Below, in pieces: positions 10,107 to 20,400 of a stretch of DNA of 64,000 bases (position 1 is the stretch's first letter; each line of letters begins with the position of its first letter). The position numbers were made by a program, and so were the translations under genes. Below the pieces are notes generated by a model. That model was not told the origin of the DNA and searched no databases. It saw only the letters and a program-made list of their open reading frames with translations. This DNA is from Acidobacteriota bacterium (GTDB lineage Bacteria > Acidobacteriota > Thermoanaerobaculia > Multivoradales > JBCCEF01): assembly GCA_039030395.1 (NCBI GenBank), contig JBCCEF010000021.1, positions 1-64,000 of the forward strand, read 5' to 3'.

Positions 10107-11186
10107 ATGATTGCAGCAGAATATATTCTGTCGGTCTTCAGGAAGTCTGGGCGCTTGATGATTTCGGCGATGCTCTTGATCGCCGTGGTCGGCTGCCCCG
10201 CGCCGCAGCCGCCTAACACCACCCAGACCATCTCCGGCCCCATCATGGGGACGACTTTCGAGGTGAAAATCGTCCATCCCGGCGATGCCGCGGAGCCACC
10301 GCCGGAGGGGTTGCCGGAGGCGGTGACGGCGATTCTGTCGGACATCGACGGCAAGATGTCCACCTACAATCCCGAATCGGAGATCTCGCGCTTCAACGCT
10401 TGGGCTTCCACCGATCCCTTCCCGATTTCGGCGGAGACGGCGGCGGTGGTGGTCGAGGCGATGGTCCTGGCGGACACCACTTCCGGTGCTCTTGATGTCA
10501 CCGTCGGTCCCCTGGTGCGAGCCTACGGTTTCGGCGCAGACGAGGTGGCGGAGTGGCCGTCGGACGAGGAGGTCGCGGCGCTGGTGGCCGCGATCGGCGT
10601 GGAGCAGTTGTCCCTGTTGGAGGGAGAGGAAGCCGCCCTTCGCAAGGGCCAGCCGGAGCTGGAGGTCGACCTTTCGGCCGTTGCCAAGGGCTATGCCGTG
10701 GATCGGGTGGCGGAGGAATTGAGGGCGCGCGGCCTCGACCGCTTTATGGTGGAAGTGGGCGGAGAAGTGCGGGCCGAGGGCCGGAACGCCGAGCGGAACA
10801 CCTGGCGCCTCGGGATCGAACGACCGGACGCGACGCGCGGTAGGGTCCAGCGGGTCATCCCCCTGAAGGGCGCGGCCCTGGCGACTAGCGGTGACTACCG
10901 CAACTACCGCGAAATCGACGGCGAGCGCTTCAGTCACCTGCTCGATCCGCGAACCGGGCGCCCCATCGGCCATCGCCTGGCCTCCGTTTCGGTGATCGCC
11001 GAAACCTGCGTCCGGGCCGACGGTCTGGCGACGGCGCTGATGGTGCTGGGGGAGGGCGAAGGCCTGGCGTTGGCGGAATCTTTGGACCTCGCTGCCCTGT
11101 TCTTGGTGAGAGACGACGACGGTGGCTTCCGCGAAGTCGAAAGCTCCGCCTTCACCCGCCGTGTCGCTCTGTCTGACGCGTCATGA
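10107..11186 (+). CDS. apbE: FAD:protein FMN transferase ApbE (lipoprotein)
   Basis: ApbE uses FAD to attach FMN covalently to the threonine of SGAT motifs, here those of NqrB and NqrC, in the periplasm. The product has a lipoprotein signal with the lipobox AVVGC and family motifs. These are MGTTFEVKI, the acidic GALDVTVGPLVRAYGFG, DLSAVAKGYAVDRV, TSGDYRNY, HLLDPRTGRP and the Mg-binding C-terminal ADGLATALMVLG. The start is uncertain. ATG 10107 gives a positively charged n-region (FRKSGR) before the hydrophobic stretch; ATG 10158 and ATG 10050 are alternatives, none with a strong ribosome binding site. Its place between nqrF and nqrM is typical for Na+-NQR operons. Confidence 0.93.
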   Translation: MIAAEYILSVFRKSGRLMISAMLLIAVVGCPAPQPPNTTQTISGPIMGTTFEVKIVHPGDAAEPPPEGLPEAVTAILSDIDGKMSTYNPESEISRFNAWASTDPFPISAETAAVVVEAMVLADTTSGALDVTVGPLVRAYGFGADEVAEWPSDEEVAALVAAIGVEQLSLLEGEEAALRKGQPELEVDLSAVAKGYAVDRVAEELRARGLDRFMVEVGGEVRAEGRNAERNTWRLGIERPDATRGRVQRVIPLKGAALATSGDYRNYREIDGERFSHLLDPRTGRPIGHRLASVSVIAETCVRADGLATALMVLGEGEGLALAESLDLAALFLVRDDDGGFREVESSAFTRRVALSDAS

Positions 11187-11199
11187 TCCGAGATTGCCC

Positions 11200-11418
11200 A
11201 TGCTGATCGTTCTGCTTCTCACCCTCGCCGCCTTCGGCCTCATCATGCTCGCCATGGCCGTAGGCTCCATCTTTCAGGGCCGCTGCCTGCGCGGATCGTG
11301 CGGTGGCCCGGAGATCCTCACCGGCGATGGCGTGCCGCTGACCTGCGACACCTGCCCCTTGAAGAAGAAGCGCGAGGCGGAACTTCGCGCTCAGAAGCTC
11401 GCCGCGGCGGGCGAGTAG
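11200..11418 (+). CDS. nqrM: Na+-NQR maturation factor NqrM
   Basis: This 72-residue protein has one N-terminal transmembrane helix (about 1-25) followed by four cysteines, C29, C34, C49 and C52, in GRCLRGSCGG and LTCDTCPLKK. This is the pattern of NqrM (formerly DUF539), which is needed to deliver the iron that sits between NqrD and NqrE. The ATG at 11200 was chosen because the hydrophobic helix starts there; longer frames begin inside apbE. It lies 13 bp after apbE and completes the set required for a working Na+-NQR. Confidence 0.93.
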   Translation: MLIVLLLTLAAFGLIMLAMAVGSIFQGRCLRGSCGGPEILTGDGVPLTCDTCPLKKKREAELRAQKLAAAGE

Positions 11419-11424
11419 GGGAAA

Positions 11425-12567
11425 TCAGCCGCCGGATAAGAACCCCCAACTCAGATGCAGGCCGATGTCCGGCGTGTTGTCGTAGTTCAAGAGGTTTTCG
11501 GTCAACCCGAAGCCGACCACGCCGAGGTGGCGGGTTTGCCATTTCAGGCCCACCGTGAGTTGGAATTCCGGTTCCGAGAGTCCGGAATCGACGACGTCCC
11601 GAAAGGCATGGTCGGCCATCAACACCTGGAAGAACGAACGCAGGCGCCTGGTCTGACCGAAGCCGTGGAGCCAGGAGACGTCCAGTGCCGGGAGGATCGG
11701 TGGGTCGAACTCCAGTGGGTCGATATTGCCGGCCTTGACGATGGAGAGGTTGAACATCACCGCGTTGCGACGTCCGCGCCAGTCGGCGGTCAGGAGCCCG
11801 CCGTAGTCTGTGCTGCCGGAGGACAGGGTGTCCTCGCTAGCCAACGGGAACTTGACCGTTCCGGCGACGTTGAAGTCCCACCGGCCGGGTCCTGGAATGG
11901 CGTAGCGCAGGGAGAGATTGGGGTCTCCCGCTCCAGAACTGGGTGCTTGGAGAATGACCAGGTCGTCGTCGCCGAAGCCCAGGACCACTTGAAACTGGTC
12001 GTCGGCCACGAATTCTCGGCCTTGATTCGAGAATCCATAGCTGTCGTGGAAGTCGAAGATGGTGCCGTCGAGTTCGCCACGGCCGAGATCGTAGTAGGAC
12101 CAGCCGAGGGAGACGTCGAGGCGTTCCGTCAGGCCGTAGTGAAAGGCAAAGTCGTAGTAGGCGAACTCCGCATCGATGTAGTAGGCCTGGCCATCCGGCA
12201 GATTGCGGATGACGTTGGCATCGGTGAGGTCGAGGGGACGACGGTCGCCGTTGCGGCTTGATTCCAGGTACTCCTCGACGGCCGGGCTGGCCTGAAAGTC
12301 ATTGACCAGTGAGCCGTGCATTTCGATGGCATAGCGCCCTTTTCCGATGGAGGCCGCCGGCTGCGGTGCGAAGCCCAGGACCAGGATGTTGGGGAAGGTG
12401 AAGTCGCGCACCCGCATCGGCGCCCCGAGGTGGTCGCTCACCAGCCCGGAGCCGGGCTCATCCTGGGCTGGCGCTGCCGGCGTCGCGGCGAAAACCAAAA
12501 GGCACATTACGGCGAGGGGTAGTGTCGAAGGGCGAGAAGGCAAGAACTTCAGTTCCATCCGGTACAT
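11425..12567 (-). CDS. DUF3187-family outer-membrane protein
   Basis: The 380-residue product starts with a signal peptide (hydrophobic about 16-33, AXA-type site near APA). It continues as an aromatic- and glycine-rich beta pattern ending in a hydrophobic C terminus (SWGFLSGG). The overall pattern (RYAIEMHGSLVNDF near the start, DFAFHYGLTERLDVSLGW in the middle) matches DUF3187, predicted outer-membrane beta-barrels of unknown function. It is convergent with nqrM (6 bp between stops) and divergent from the patatin gene. A GGAG Shine-Dalgarno lies about 7 bp before the ATG. No transport or enzymatic role can be assigned. Confidence 0.75.
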   Translation of the reverse strand: MYRMELKFLPSRPSTLPLAVMCLLVFAATPAAPAQDEPGSGLVSDHLGAPMRVRDFTFPNILVLGFAPQPAASIGKGRYAIEMHGSLVNDFQASPAVEEYLESSRNGDRRPLDLTDANVIRNLPDGQAYYIDAEFAYYDFAFHYGLTERLDVSLGWSYYDLGRGELDGTIFDFHDSYGFSNQGREFVADDQFQVVLGFGDDDLVILQAPSSGAGDPNLSLRYAIPGPGRWDFNVAGTVKFPLASEDTLSSGSTDYGGLLTADWRGRRNAVMFNLSIVKAGNIDPLEFDPPILPALDVSWLHGFGQTRRLRSFFQVLMADHAFRDVVDSGLSEPEFQLTVGLKWQTRHLGVVGFGLTENLLNYDNTPDIGLHLSWGFLSGG

Positions 12568-12902
12568 GATTCACTCCGAAGTGGTTGCGAGGAGCGAGGG
12601 GTGCCAAGGGAGTCAGCGGCCTTGCTGAAGTCCTTGCCGCCGAGCCAGGACCATCTTCGAGATCGTACGGTTGATTTAGTTGCTTAGTCAACTATGGGAA
12701 ATGGATGAAGTGCTGCGCCGCGATGCCAGGGCCGGCTCGCCGTCTTCGACTACGGACCGGCACGGCCTCGGGCGATCCGAGCCTCGGGAGTCGCCGCAAG
12801 GCCGGTATGCTTCTCGACGAATGGACCTTGGGGGCGTCGCGGCCGTTTGCTCTTCGCTCTCTTTTTAATCCTTGGAGGCTTGCGTCTTGGAAAGAGGTTC
12901 AG
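12568..12902. promoter_or_regulatory. Divergent regulatory region with an 18-bp dyad
   Basis: This 335-bp region separates the DUF3187 gene (-) from the patatin gene (+). A perfect dyad, TAGTTG-N6-CAACTA, is at 12677-12694, within a locally AT-rich patch (TTGATT at 12671, TATGGG at 12693, spacing 16). The patch could be a promoter overlapped by an operator. The rest, 12700-12900, keeps an open frame continuous with the patatin gene but without recognisable protein similarity. I treat it as leader. Assignment is by eye. Confidence 0.3.
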
Positions 12903-15119
12903 GTGAGTAGGGGAGAGGTCCGTCGACCGCGATCCGGGTGGCGCTGGGTGGCCTTGGCGAGTCTGGCGTGGCCCCTCCTTTCGTTGCCGGCGTTCAGTGC
13001 CCCACCGGATCGTCCGAAGATCGGGCTGGTGCTTTCCGGTGGTGGGGCGCGCGGTTGCGCCCATGCAGGGGTGATCGAGGTCCTGGAGGAGTTGCGGGTG
13101 CCGGTGGACCTGATCGCGGCAACCAGCATGGGGGCGGTGGTGGGCGGTTTCTATGCCGCCGGCCGCACGCCTTTGGAGATCCAGCAAGGCCTGGCGGTGG
13201 TGGACTGGGAAGAACTGTTCAACGACCAGCCCGACTATCGACAACTCTCCATGCGGCGCAAGGCCGATGCCCGGCGCTTCGTCGACTTGGAATTGGGCTG
13301 GAAGCAGGGGCCGGCATTTCCTTCGGGGCTGGTGGGAGGGCAGAATCTCGACCTGATCTTCCAGTCGGAAACGCTGACCGCCGTCGGCATCGAAGACTTC
13401 GATCGCCTGCCGATTCCCTTCCGAGCGATGGCGACGGATTTGGCAACGGGACTGCCGGTGGCGCTGGCCGAGGGCAACCTGCCGACAGCAATGCGCGCCT
13501 CGATGTCGATTCCCGGCGTCTTCGCGCCCCTGTCGGTGGACGGCGCTTTGCTGGTGGACGGGGGGCTGACGATGAACCTACCGGTGTCGACCGCCCGGGA
13601 GATGGGCGCTGAAGTGACCTTGGTGATCGATGTGTCCGGCTCCCTGCTCGACGAATCGGCTCTCGATTCAGTCTTCGGCATCTTGGCTCAGACCTTCGGG
13701 TTGCTGGGGAGCCAGGCAACCGCGGAGCAGCGGGCGCAGGCGGACTTCCTGCTGCGGCCGGAACTGACCGGCGTCAACCCGATGCAGTACGAGTCGTGCC
13801 CCTCGCTGTTCTCGGCGGGGGTCGCCGCCGCCCGCGCCCGGGCGGACGACCTCGCCACCTACAGCCTGCCGGAGGGAGAGTGGCGAGTGCATCTCGCCGA
13901 GCGCTTCGGGCGCCGGGTACCGCGTCCGGAAACGGTGGCTTTGGTCAGCATCGACGGCACCGGGCCGCGCATGCTGGAGCGGGTGCGCCGCCGGGTGGGT
14001 ATCGAATCCGGCGATTCCTTCGATCTCGAGGTGGTGGCGGACGATATCGAACGCATCTTCGGCATGGGGGAGTTCGAGCGGGTTCGGGTGCTTTTCGATC
14101 TCGCTCCGGAGGGCCTGGAGGTGATCTACCAGGTGCGCGAGAAATCCTGGGGACCGAGCATCTTCCGCTTCAGCCTGTTCGCCGCCGACGACCTGGAGGG
14201 CAACGCCCGGACGGATCTCCTGGTCGGCTTCACCCGCACCGCCATCAACCGGCGCGGTGGAGAGTGGCGGCTGGAGGTGGAGGCCGGTGAAACTCGGCGG
14301 TTCTTCAGCGAGTTCTACCAACCGCTCGACTTTTCCGGTCGCTGGTTCGTTGCGCCCTTCGGTGAGGAACGGCGCGGGCTGACGGATGTCTACAGCGGCG
14401 ATCGCAAGGTCGCCGAGTATGCCGTCGAGACCTCCCTGGGAGGGGCCGATCTCGGCTTACTTCTCGGTCACTCTTTCGAACTCCGCCTGGGAGGTCGGCG
14501 CGGCCAGGCGCGGGCCCGGGTGGCGGTGGGAGCGGTGGACCTGCCGCGGCTGTCGGTGGATGTGGCGGCCTTGGAGGCAACGGCCACTCTCGATCGACTG
14601 GACAGCCCGGACATCCCGCGGCAAGGCCTCTTCGCCCGGCTGTCGGCTTACTCCTCCCTCGAGGACCTCGGTGCCGACGATCGCTACGACAAGATCACCG
14701 CCGAGATCGGGCTCTTCCTGAAGCGCGGCGCCCACGGCCTCTTCGGTCAGCTCGAAGCCGGCGCCAGTCCCGGTTCCGAGCTGCCCGCCTACGATGAATT
14801 CACCCTCGGCGGCATCCAGTCCCTCTCCGGCTTCGGTGAAGGGCAGCTACGCGGCCAGTCCTTCGCCGTCGGCCGGCTGGGCTACAGCTACCGGATCCTC
14901 GAACTGCCGCCGGCCCTCGGTGGGGCGGTCTACGCCGGCGGCTGGCTGGAGGCCGGTAATGTCAGCCAGAGCCAGCGTCCTCGGGAGATCGACAACTTGA
15001 TCCTGACCGGCACCCTGGCGCTCGGAATCGAAACCCGCCTCGGTCCGCTGTATGTCGCCTACGGCGCGGCGGAGGGTGGTTTCGACCGCTTTTATGCCGC
15101 TCTGGGCAAGCGTTTCTAG
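12903..15119 (+). CDS. Patatin-like phospholipase fused to an Omp85/surface-antigen barrel
   Basis: The N-terminal half is a patatin domain, a Ser-Asp lipid acyl hydrolase. It has the oxyanion motif SGGGARGCAHAG, the nucleophile elbow ATSMGAV (GxSxG variant with S in TSMGA) and the catalytic aspartate in LLVDGGLTMNLP. A POTRA-like segment (VSIDGTGPRMLERVRRRVG) and a C-terminal beta-barrel of the BamA/surface-antigen type follow, ending in a phenylalanine (GKRF). This is the PlpD/FplA type V-d autotransporter arrangement, which exposes or releases a phospholipase. GTG 12903 was chosen because it follows AAAGAGG at optimal distance and begins a normal signal peptide. The 738-residue size is typical. 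Confidence 0.9.
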   Translation: MSRGEVRRPRSGWRWVALASLAWPLLSLPAFSAPPDRPKIGLVLSGGGARGCAHAGVIEVLEELRVPVDLIAATSMGAVVGGFYAAGRTPLEIQQGLAVVDWEELFNDQPDYRQLSMRRKADARRFVDLELGWKQGPAFPSGLVGGQNLDLIFQSETLTAVGIEDFDRLPIPFRAMATDLATGLPVALAEGNLPTAMRASMSIPGVFAPLSVDGALLVDGGLTMNLPVSTAREMGAEVTLVIDVSGSLLDESALDSVFGILAQTFGLLGSQATAEQRAQADFLLRPELTGVNPMQYESCPSLFSAGVAAARARADDLATYSLPEGEWRVHLAERFGRRVPRPETVALVSIDGTGPRMLERVRRRVGIESGDSFDLEVVADDIERIFGMGEFERVRVLFDLAPEGLEVIYQVREKSWGPSIFRFSLFAADDLEGNARTDLLVGFTRTAINRRGGEWRLEVEAGETRRFFSEFYQPLDFSGRWFVAPFGEERRGLTDVYSGDRKVAEYAVETSLGGADLGLLLGHSFELRLGGRRGQARARVAVGAVDLPRLSVDVAALEATATLDRLDSPDIPRQGLFARLSAYSSLEDLGADDRYDKITAEIGLFLKRGAHGLFGQLEAGASPGSELPAYDEFTLGGIQSLSGFGEGQLRGQSFAVGRLGYSYRILELPPALGGAVYAGGWLEAGNVSQSQRPREIDNLILTGTLALGIETRLGPLYVAYGAAEGGFDRFYAALGKRF

Positions 15120-15194
15120 GTTGTTGCCGTAACGGCGCGTCGCCAACGCGCGCCCAAGTCCTCAACCGCTCATTCGAGGACGAGGAGGTGTTCC

Positions 15195-16133
15195 ATGGCG
15201 CGCGCTCAGAATCTACTCGCTGGCAATCGACCGTCTCTCCGACGCTCTCTCGGGCTGGTTCTTCTGCTGGCTTTGGGGCTTGCGGCTATCGATGCATATG
15301 CTCAGCCGATCGACTGTGAGCTGTCCACCAAATCACCCGTCGAGGCCGCGGAGTCGGTCGATTTGCTCCACGCCTTGCCGCACTCGGACCAGGCGGCTCC
15401 GCACTCCGCGTTCCACGGCCAGCTCCTGTTCGGTGACGAAACGCAGTTTCTTTACCACTTGCCGCTGTTCATGGATCAGCCGAGCGGCCATCCGCACAAC
15501 TTTCAGGTGATCCTCGCCGGCGCCCTCGACGGTGAGACCCTGGCCGTCTACGGCGAGGACCGCGCGGCGAATCCGGAGAGCCTGTACTCGGCGACGCCGG
15601 CGAATTTCGACCAGACGAGCCTGGTGCTCGAGTATCCGGGCCACACTCCTTTGCGGCAACTGCCCGTGGGAGTGTTTCGCGGTCACTTTGAGCGGCCGCC
15701 GAACGACCAGATCGTCGAGGGCGGAACCTTCCATGTCTCGCGAGTGGTTCACTTTCGGGAGTTCCAGGCCGGCGGTGGCAAGGCGGAGTCGCTCTCCTAC
15801 GTCCTGTTCGGTGGTGCGGATGAACTCTTTGCGGCCCACTGGCTTTCGGCGCCACCGGACTTCGACCAGATCCTGGCGCTGACCGACGAGTCCGAAGCCG
15901 CCCTCGGCGAGGAGCTCGTGGCTGCGGGCCTCTACTTGACGGTCACCGGTCGCGACAACGACGAGACCGCCCGGCTCAAGGCCGGCGACACCCTCGCCTG
16001 CCGCCTGGAAACCGATGGCGAGACCCGGACGGTCAACCTTCGGGTCGCCCGCGACCTGTACTGTGAGGCCGGCGAGGTGGCGCAGGTCGGGTTCGGCCCG
16101 GGGCGGGCTTGTTCGTCCGGCCTGGGCGGTTGA
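15195..16133 (+). CDS. Exported protein of unknown function
   Basis: The 312-residue product has a signal peptide (hydrophobic residues about 16-36, cleavage likely after DAYA). The mature part is soluble and acidic with a few cysteines (C41, and two near the C terminus). The start is supported by GAGGAGG eight bases upstream. I recognise no family. The N-terminal SVDLLHALPHSDQ and the middle HVSRVVHFREFQ suggest a beta-rich fold but do not identify it. It lies 75 bp after the patatin gene in the same direction and may be cotranscribed. Confidence 0.6.
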   Translation: MARAQNLLAGNRPSLRRSLGLVLLLALGLAAIDAYAQPIDCELSTKSPVEAAESVDLLHALPHSDQAAPHSAFHGQLLFGDETQFLYHLPLFMDQPSGHPHNFQVILAGALDGETLAVYGEDRAANPESLYSATPANFDQTSLVLEYPGHTPLRQLPVGVFRGHFERPPNDQIVEGGTFHVSRVVHFREFQAGGGKAESLSYVLFGGADELFAAHWLSAPPDFDQILALTDESEAALGEELVAAGLYLTVTGRDNDETARLKAGDTLACRLETDGETRTVNLRVARDLYCEAGEVAQVGFGPGRACSSGLGG

Positions 16134-16290
16134 AGTACCTTTTGGCAGTCGCTTGTGCGCCTGCGTGGGTGCGATTCTGGACGGAGTCGCTGAGAGGGCG
16201 GACGGCTTCCCCGGCGAAAAAGCGGAGAACCTGAGGAGCTTCTCGCCGTAAGAGAGTCTGAACTCGAACTTCTTGAGGACGGAGGCTCCG

Positions 16291-17433
16291 ATGAGAACTC
16301 GCTCGTTTCTTCTTTGCACGTTTCTACTCCTCATCGCACCGCTGGCGATTGCCGAGGAGGCCGTTTCGATCCGCGACGGCAAACTGTTCGATGAAGGTGC
16401 CGAACGCACCGGACCCGCTGAAGGTGCGCCGGAGGATTTGAAGCATCTGGCGCCCTTCGTCGGCGAGTGGGATCTCGAGATGGAGGTGCACCGGCCGGCG
16501 AGCCCGGGGAACCCGGCGCAGGTGCTGCGCTCCAAGGGTCGTGCCCGGGTCACCTGGATGAACCGCGGCCATGCGCTGATGGAGCGCACCCGGATCGCCG
16601 ACTTCGACGGCGCGGGCCACACCATGGCAACTTTGACCTTCTTGGCGGTGGACGACAACGGTCTGTGGACCGCTTCCGAAGGCAATAGCTGGACCGAGGC
16701 CATCGCCATTGCCAGCGGTTCCCGGAAGGGCGATCGCTGGGTGCTCCACGATGCGATGCGGCCGGGCGGTGGAGGCCGCCTGCTGTATCTGCGCCGCACC
16801 TATCAGAAGGTGGACGACAATCGCTTTGAGATGCGCTTCGAGGCGTCCAGCGACCGGGGCGAAACCTGGACGATGGCGGTAGTGCGGCGTTTCACCCGAC
16901 GAGCGCCGGTGGAGAGCTACTTTCCGGTGCGGCAGGATGTCGGCGAGGCCGCGCCGGGTCTGCCGCCGGAGGCCACGCAGTTCGATTTCCTGCTCGGAGA
17001 ATGGGACGCCTCCCACTGGATGAAGGTGCAGGACCGCGAGATCCGCTTTCAGGCGACGGCCACCGGCGTGCGCGCCCTCGATGGCCACGCCATTCTCGAA
17101 CACGGCTTCCACAACTCGGACCCTTCGCTGCCCGACGCCGCCACCACCATATTGCGCATCTACAACCGCTCCATGCGTCGCTGGGAGTCGCTGTTCCTCA
17201 CCAACCGCAGCAATGTACCGCTGCACTTCGGAGGTGTGCAGGAGGGGCAGCGCATCGTACTCCATCCCTTTGCCGCCCAAACCGGCGGAAACCCTTTGAA
17301 CCAATGGATCTTCTTCGATCCCAAGAAGGACAGCTACCGCTGGCAGGGCCTGCGCAGCACCGACCGGGGCAAGACCTTTGAGCCCTACTGGACCATCGAG
17401 TTCGCTCGCCGCAAGGCCGCCGAAGAAGGCTAG
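16291..17433 (+). CDS. Exported tandem DUF1579/lipocalin-like protein
   Basis: The 380-residue product has a signal peptide (hydrophobic about 5-19, cleavage near AIA) and two similar domains. One has HLAPFVGEWDLEMEVHRP with MNRGHALMERTR (about 58-200); the other has FDFLLGEWDASHW with LDGHAILEHGFH (about 235-375). The F-x-G-x-W-D plus a later hydrophobic strand is typical of DUF1579-like, lipocalin-fold proteins. The first ATG (16273) was rejected in favour of 16291, which follows GAGGACGGAGG. The stop codon is part of a CTAG that also ends the converging gene at 17430. A ligand is unknown. Confidence 0.65.
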   Translation: MRTRSFLLCTFLLLIAPLAIAEEAVSIRDGKLFDEGAERTGPAEGAPEDLKHLAPFVGEWDLEMEVHRPASPGNPAQVLRSKGRARVTWMNRGHALMERTRIADFDGAGHTMATLTFLAVDDNGLWTASEGNSWTEAIAIASGSRKGDRWVLHDAMRPGGGGRLLYLRRTYQKVDDNRFEMRFEASSDRGETWTMAVVRRFTRRAPVESYFPVRQDVGEAAPGLPPEATQFDFLLGEWDASHWMKVQDREIRFQATATGVRALDGHAILEHGFHNSDPSLPDAATTILRIYNRSMRRWESLFLTNRSNVPLHFGGVQEGQRIVLHPFAAQTGGNPLNQWIFFDPKKDSYRWQGLRSTDRGKTFEPYWTIEFARRKAAEEG

Positions 17434-20400
17434 CCCTTCGCCAGATCCAGGATCTCTTCGACCCGCGACAGGCCTTCGGCCTGTCGGTTGTCCAGCCGCA
17501 GGCCGAAGCGCGCTTCGATCTCGCCGATCAGCTCGACCCGGGTGAGGGAGTCGACGCCCAGGTCGTCGAGGCGATCCGCGGGCCGGAGGAGGTCCGGGCG
17601 GGTGCGGGTGAGACGGGCGACGGTTTCCATCACCCAGCTTTCCGTCTCGCTCAGGGTGGCTTCGCCCTCGCTGGCGGGGGGCGGCGGGGCCGCTTCCTGA
17701 CCGCGCTGGCCCGCCAGCACCGCATCGCGCAGGAGACTGCGCTTGACCTTCATGGTGGTGGTCTTCGGTAAATCGCCGCGCCAGATCTCGACCCCCATGA
17801 CCCGCTGGTAGCTGGGCACTTCCGCAGAACGTTGGTCGATGGCGGCGCGGATCCCAGCGATCTCGTCGTCGGACGCACCGGGCTTCGGCACCACCAGGGC
17901 GCACAGCCGCTCCCCGGTGCCGCCCTCCGTCGGCAGGCCCATGACGATCAGCTCTGCCACTCCCGGCAGGTCGCGGTAGCGCAGTTCGACCTCTTCCGGG
18001 TAGACGTTCTTGCCGGCGGAGGTGACGATCACGTCCTTGGTGCGGCCGGAAAGCCACAGGTAGCCGTCGGCGTCGATCTTTCCGATGTCGCCGGTGTTGA
18101 GCCAGCCATCGGCCATCACCTCCTCCGTCGCCGCCGGGTTCCGGTAGTAGCCGGCCATCACATTGTCGCCGCGCACCCAGATTTCGCCGCTGCCTTCTTC
18201 GACGCCCTGGGCTTGGCCTTCGGCCGGCGGCCGGAGGTCGATCTCCACTCCCGGCAGCGCCCTGCCGGCGGCGCCGAAGCGGATGCCGTCCCATGGGTTG
18301 ACCGCCAGGGCGGGGCTGGTCTCGGTCATGCCGTAGCCTTCGGCGACCTGGAAGCCCATCAAGGCGAAGCTGCGGCCGAGACTCGGTTCGAGCGCCGAAC
18401 CACCGGTGGCAATGCGCCGCAGGCAGCCGCCGAAGCGCTGGTGGACCTTGCCGAACAGGCGGTGTCCGAGGCGTCCGCCGGAGGCCTTGGAGAGGGCGAA
18501 GAGCACTTTGAACAGCCGTTCAAGGCCTCCGGCCGCGACGCTCGCCATGATGCCGTTGTGCAGCAACTGCAGCAGCCTCGGCACCGCCACCAGCACCGTC
18601 GGCCGGGTGGTCGCCATCATCCACGAGATCTCCGCCGGCTTGACCTCCGCCACGTAGCTGACGGTGCTGCCGCCGGCCAGCGGAACCAGCAGCCCGATCA
18701 TTAGCTCGAAGACGTGGTGAATCGGCAGCACCGAGAGCAGCCGCTCGCGGGAGAGCTTCATCAGCGGCCCGAGATCGCGCACATTCGCCAGCAGATTGCC
18801 GTGGGTCAGCGGCACCGCCTTCGGAGAGACCGTGGTGCCGCTGGTGAATACGATGATCGCCAGGTCCTCGGAGCTACCCGGCGGATTGGGGACTGCGCCC
18901 GCTGTGGGCAGAAGGTCAACGTCCGGCTCCGGCACGAAGGGGGCGGCGAGGACGACGACCCGCTGGCTGGTGCCAGCGCCGAGGGTCGAAGCGAGGCGCG
19001 GCGCCGCGCAAATCAGTTTCGCTCCGACCAGGTCGGCTGCGCGCCGCACCTCCTCCGCCGGCCACTGCGGGTCGAGGGGCACCACCACGGCGCCCAGCCG
19101 GTGGGCGGCGAAGAGGGTGAGTACCCATTCCGGGCTGCCGGTCGCCCACAGGACGATGCGGTCTCCCCGTTCGACGCCGTACTCGGTGTGAAGTCGATGG
19201 GCAATATTGCTGGCCGTAATCAACCCTTGGCCATAGCTGTAGCGCAGCCAGCGGCCGTCGCGGAAGGTCTGGAAGGCCATCGGAGCCCCGTCCGCCTGGG
19301 CTACCCGCTCGAACAGTTCGTAGACCGTCGCCGCATTCTTCTCCGCATGGCTGCGAAGCGGCGCCGGCGGCTGCGGGGGAGGGGCGCCGGTGTCCGCCTT
19401 GAGGGCGAAACGGACGAGGCCGGGGATATGGGAATCGGCAATGTAGGCGCGCCAGTCGAGGGCGGCGATGTCGAATGGAAAAATCTGCCGTTCGGCCGGT
19501 GAGAGGCGGCGCCAGAGGCTCTGGGTGGCCGCGTCGTCGTAGGTCCCGCCGTGGCTCAGGTACGGCCGGTAGACCTCGACCAACCGCAGGAAATGGTCGA
19601 GGGTGCGCGCTTCGGCCCGCAGCCGAGGTTGGCGGGCCTTTGAGGCCTGGCGACTTTCGCGGCGCACTCTCTCGCGCCGGGCGACGAGGGCGCCGTGAAA
19701 GCGCACCGGCTCGACAAACCGCGCCGGCTGCGGTGCGATGGGTTCTCCATCTTCGTCCCTCAGGGGTGCTTTCGAGAAGCCCTCCCGGGCGTGGACCATC
19801 AGCTCGCCGAGGGTGATGGGATGGCGGCTCGAACTCACCTGGTACACGGGGATTGCGGAGTCGGCCGAGGCGGAGCGGGGGAGGGCCGCCAGGGCGGCGA
19901 TCAGGGCGTGTACCACGTAGTCCACCGGCACCAGTTCCAGGGCGGCGTCGGCGGAGCCGGGAATGTCGCGGTTGCGCCCGCGCCCGTAGGCGACCACGAT
20001 CGGATCCGTCACCCGCACCGCGTCGATCCAGCCGGGGATCGGCTGCGCTGCGGCGCTCTCGACGATCGCCGGCCGCAGGATCGCCAGTGGCACGGTGCCC
20101 CGCCGGCAGTTCAGGAGCTGTTCGCCGAGGGCTTTGGTGAAGGTGTAAATATCGTGGAATCCATGCTCCTCGGCGAGCTGCGCACCGGCTTCGATCCACT
20201 CCTCGTCGGCTGTCGGTGAGCGGCTGGTCACTGCGGAGCACGCCTCGTCGAGCCGTGCCAAGGTGGCTTCCGGATCGTCGTCCGCCGTCAGCGGACTCTC
20301 GGGGATCTCGCCCCGTCGCTGACCGCTGACGTAGCAGGTCGAAACGTGCACCAGTGGCGCGTCGCCGGCGTCCCGCGCCAGCGCGAGGGTACGGAGGGCG

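Noticed and set aside
12705-12902. N-terminal extension of the patatin protein from ATG 12705
   Set aside because: The extension has no signal peptide character, whereas GTG 12903 has a Shine-Dalgarno and begins a standard signal peptide.
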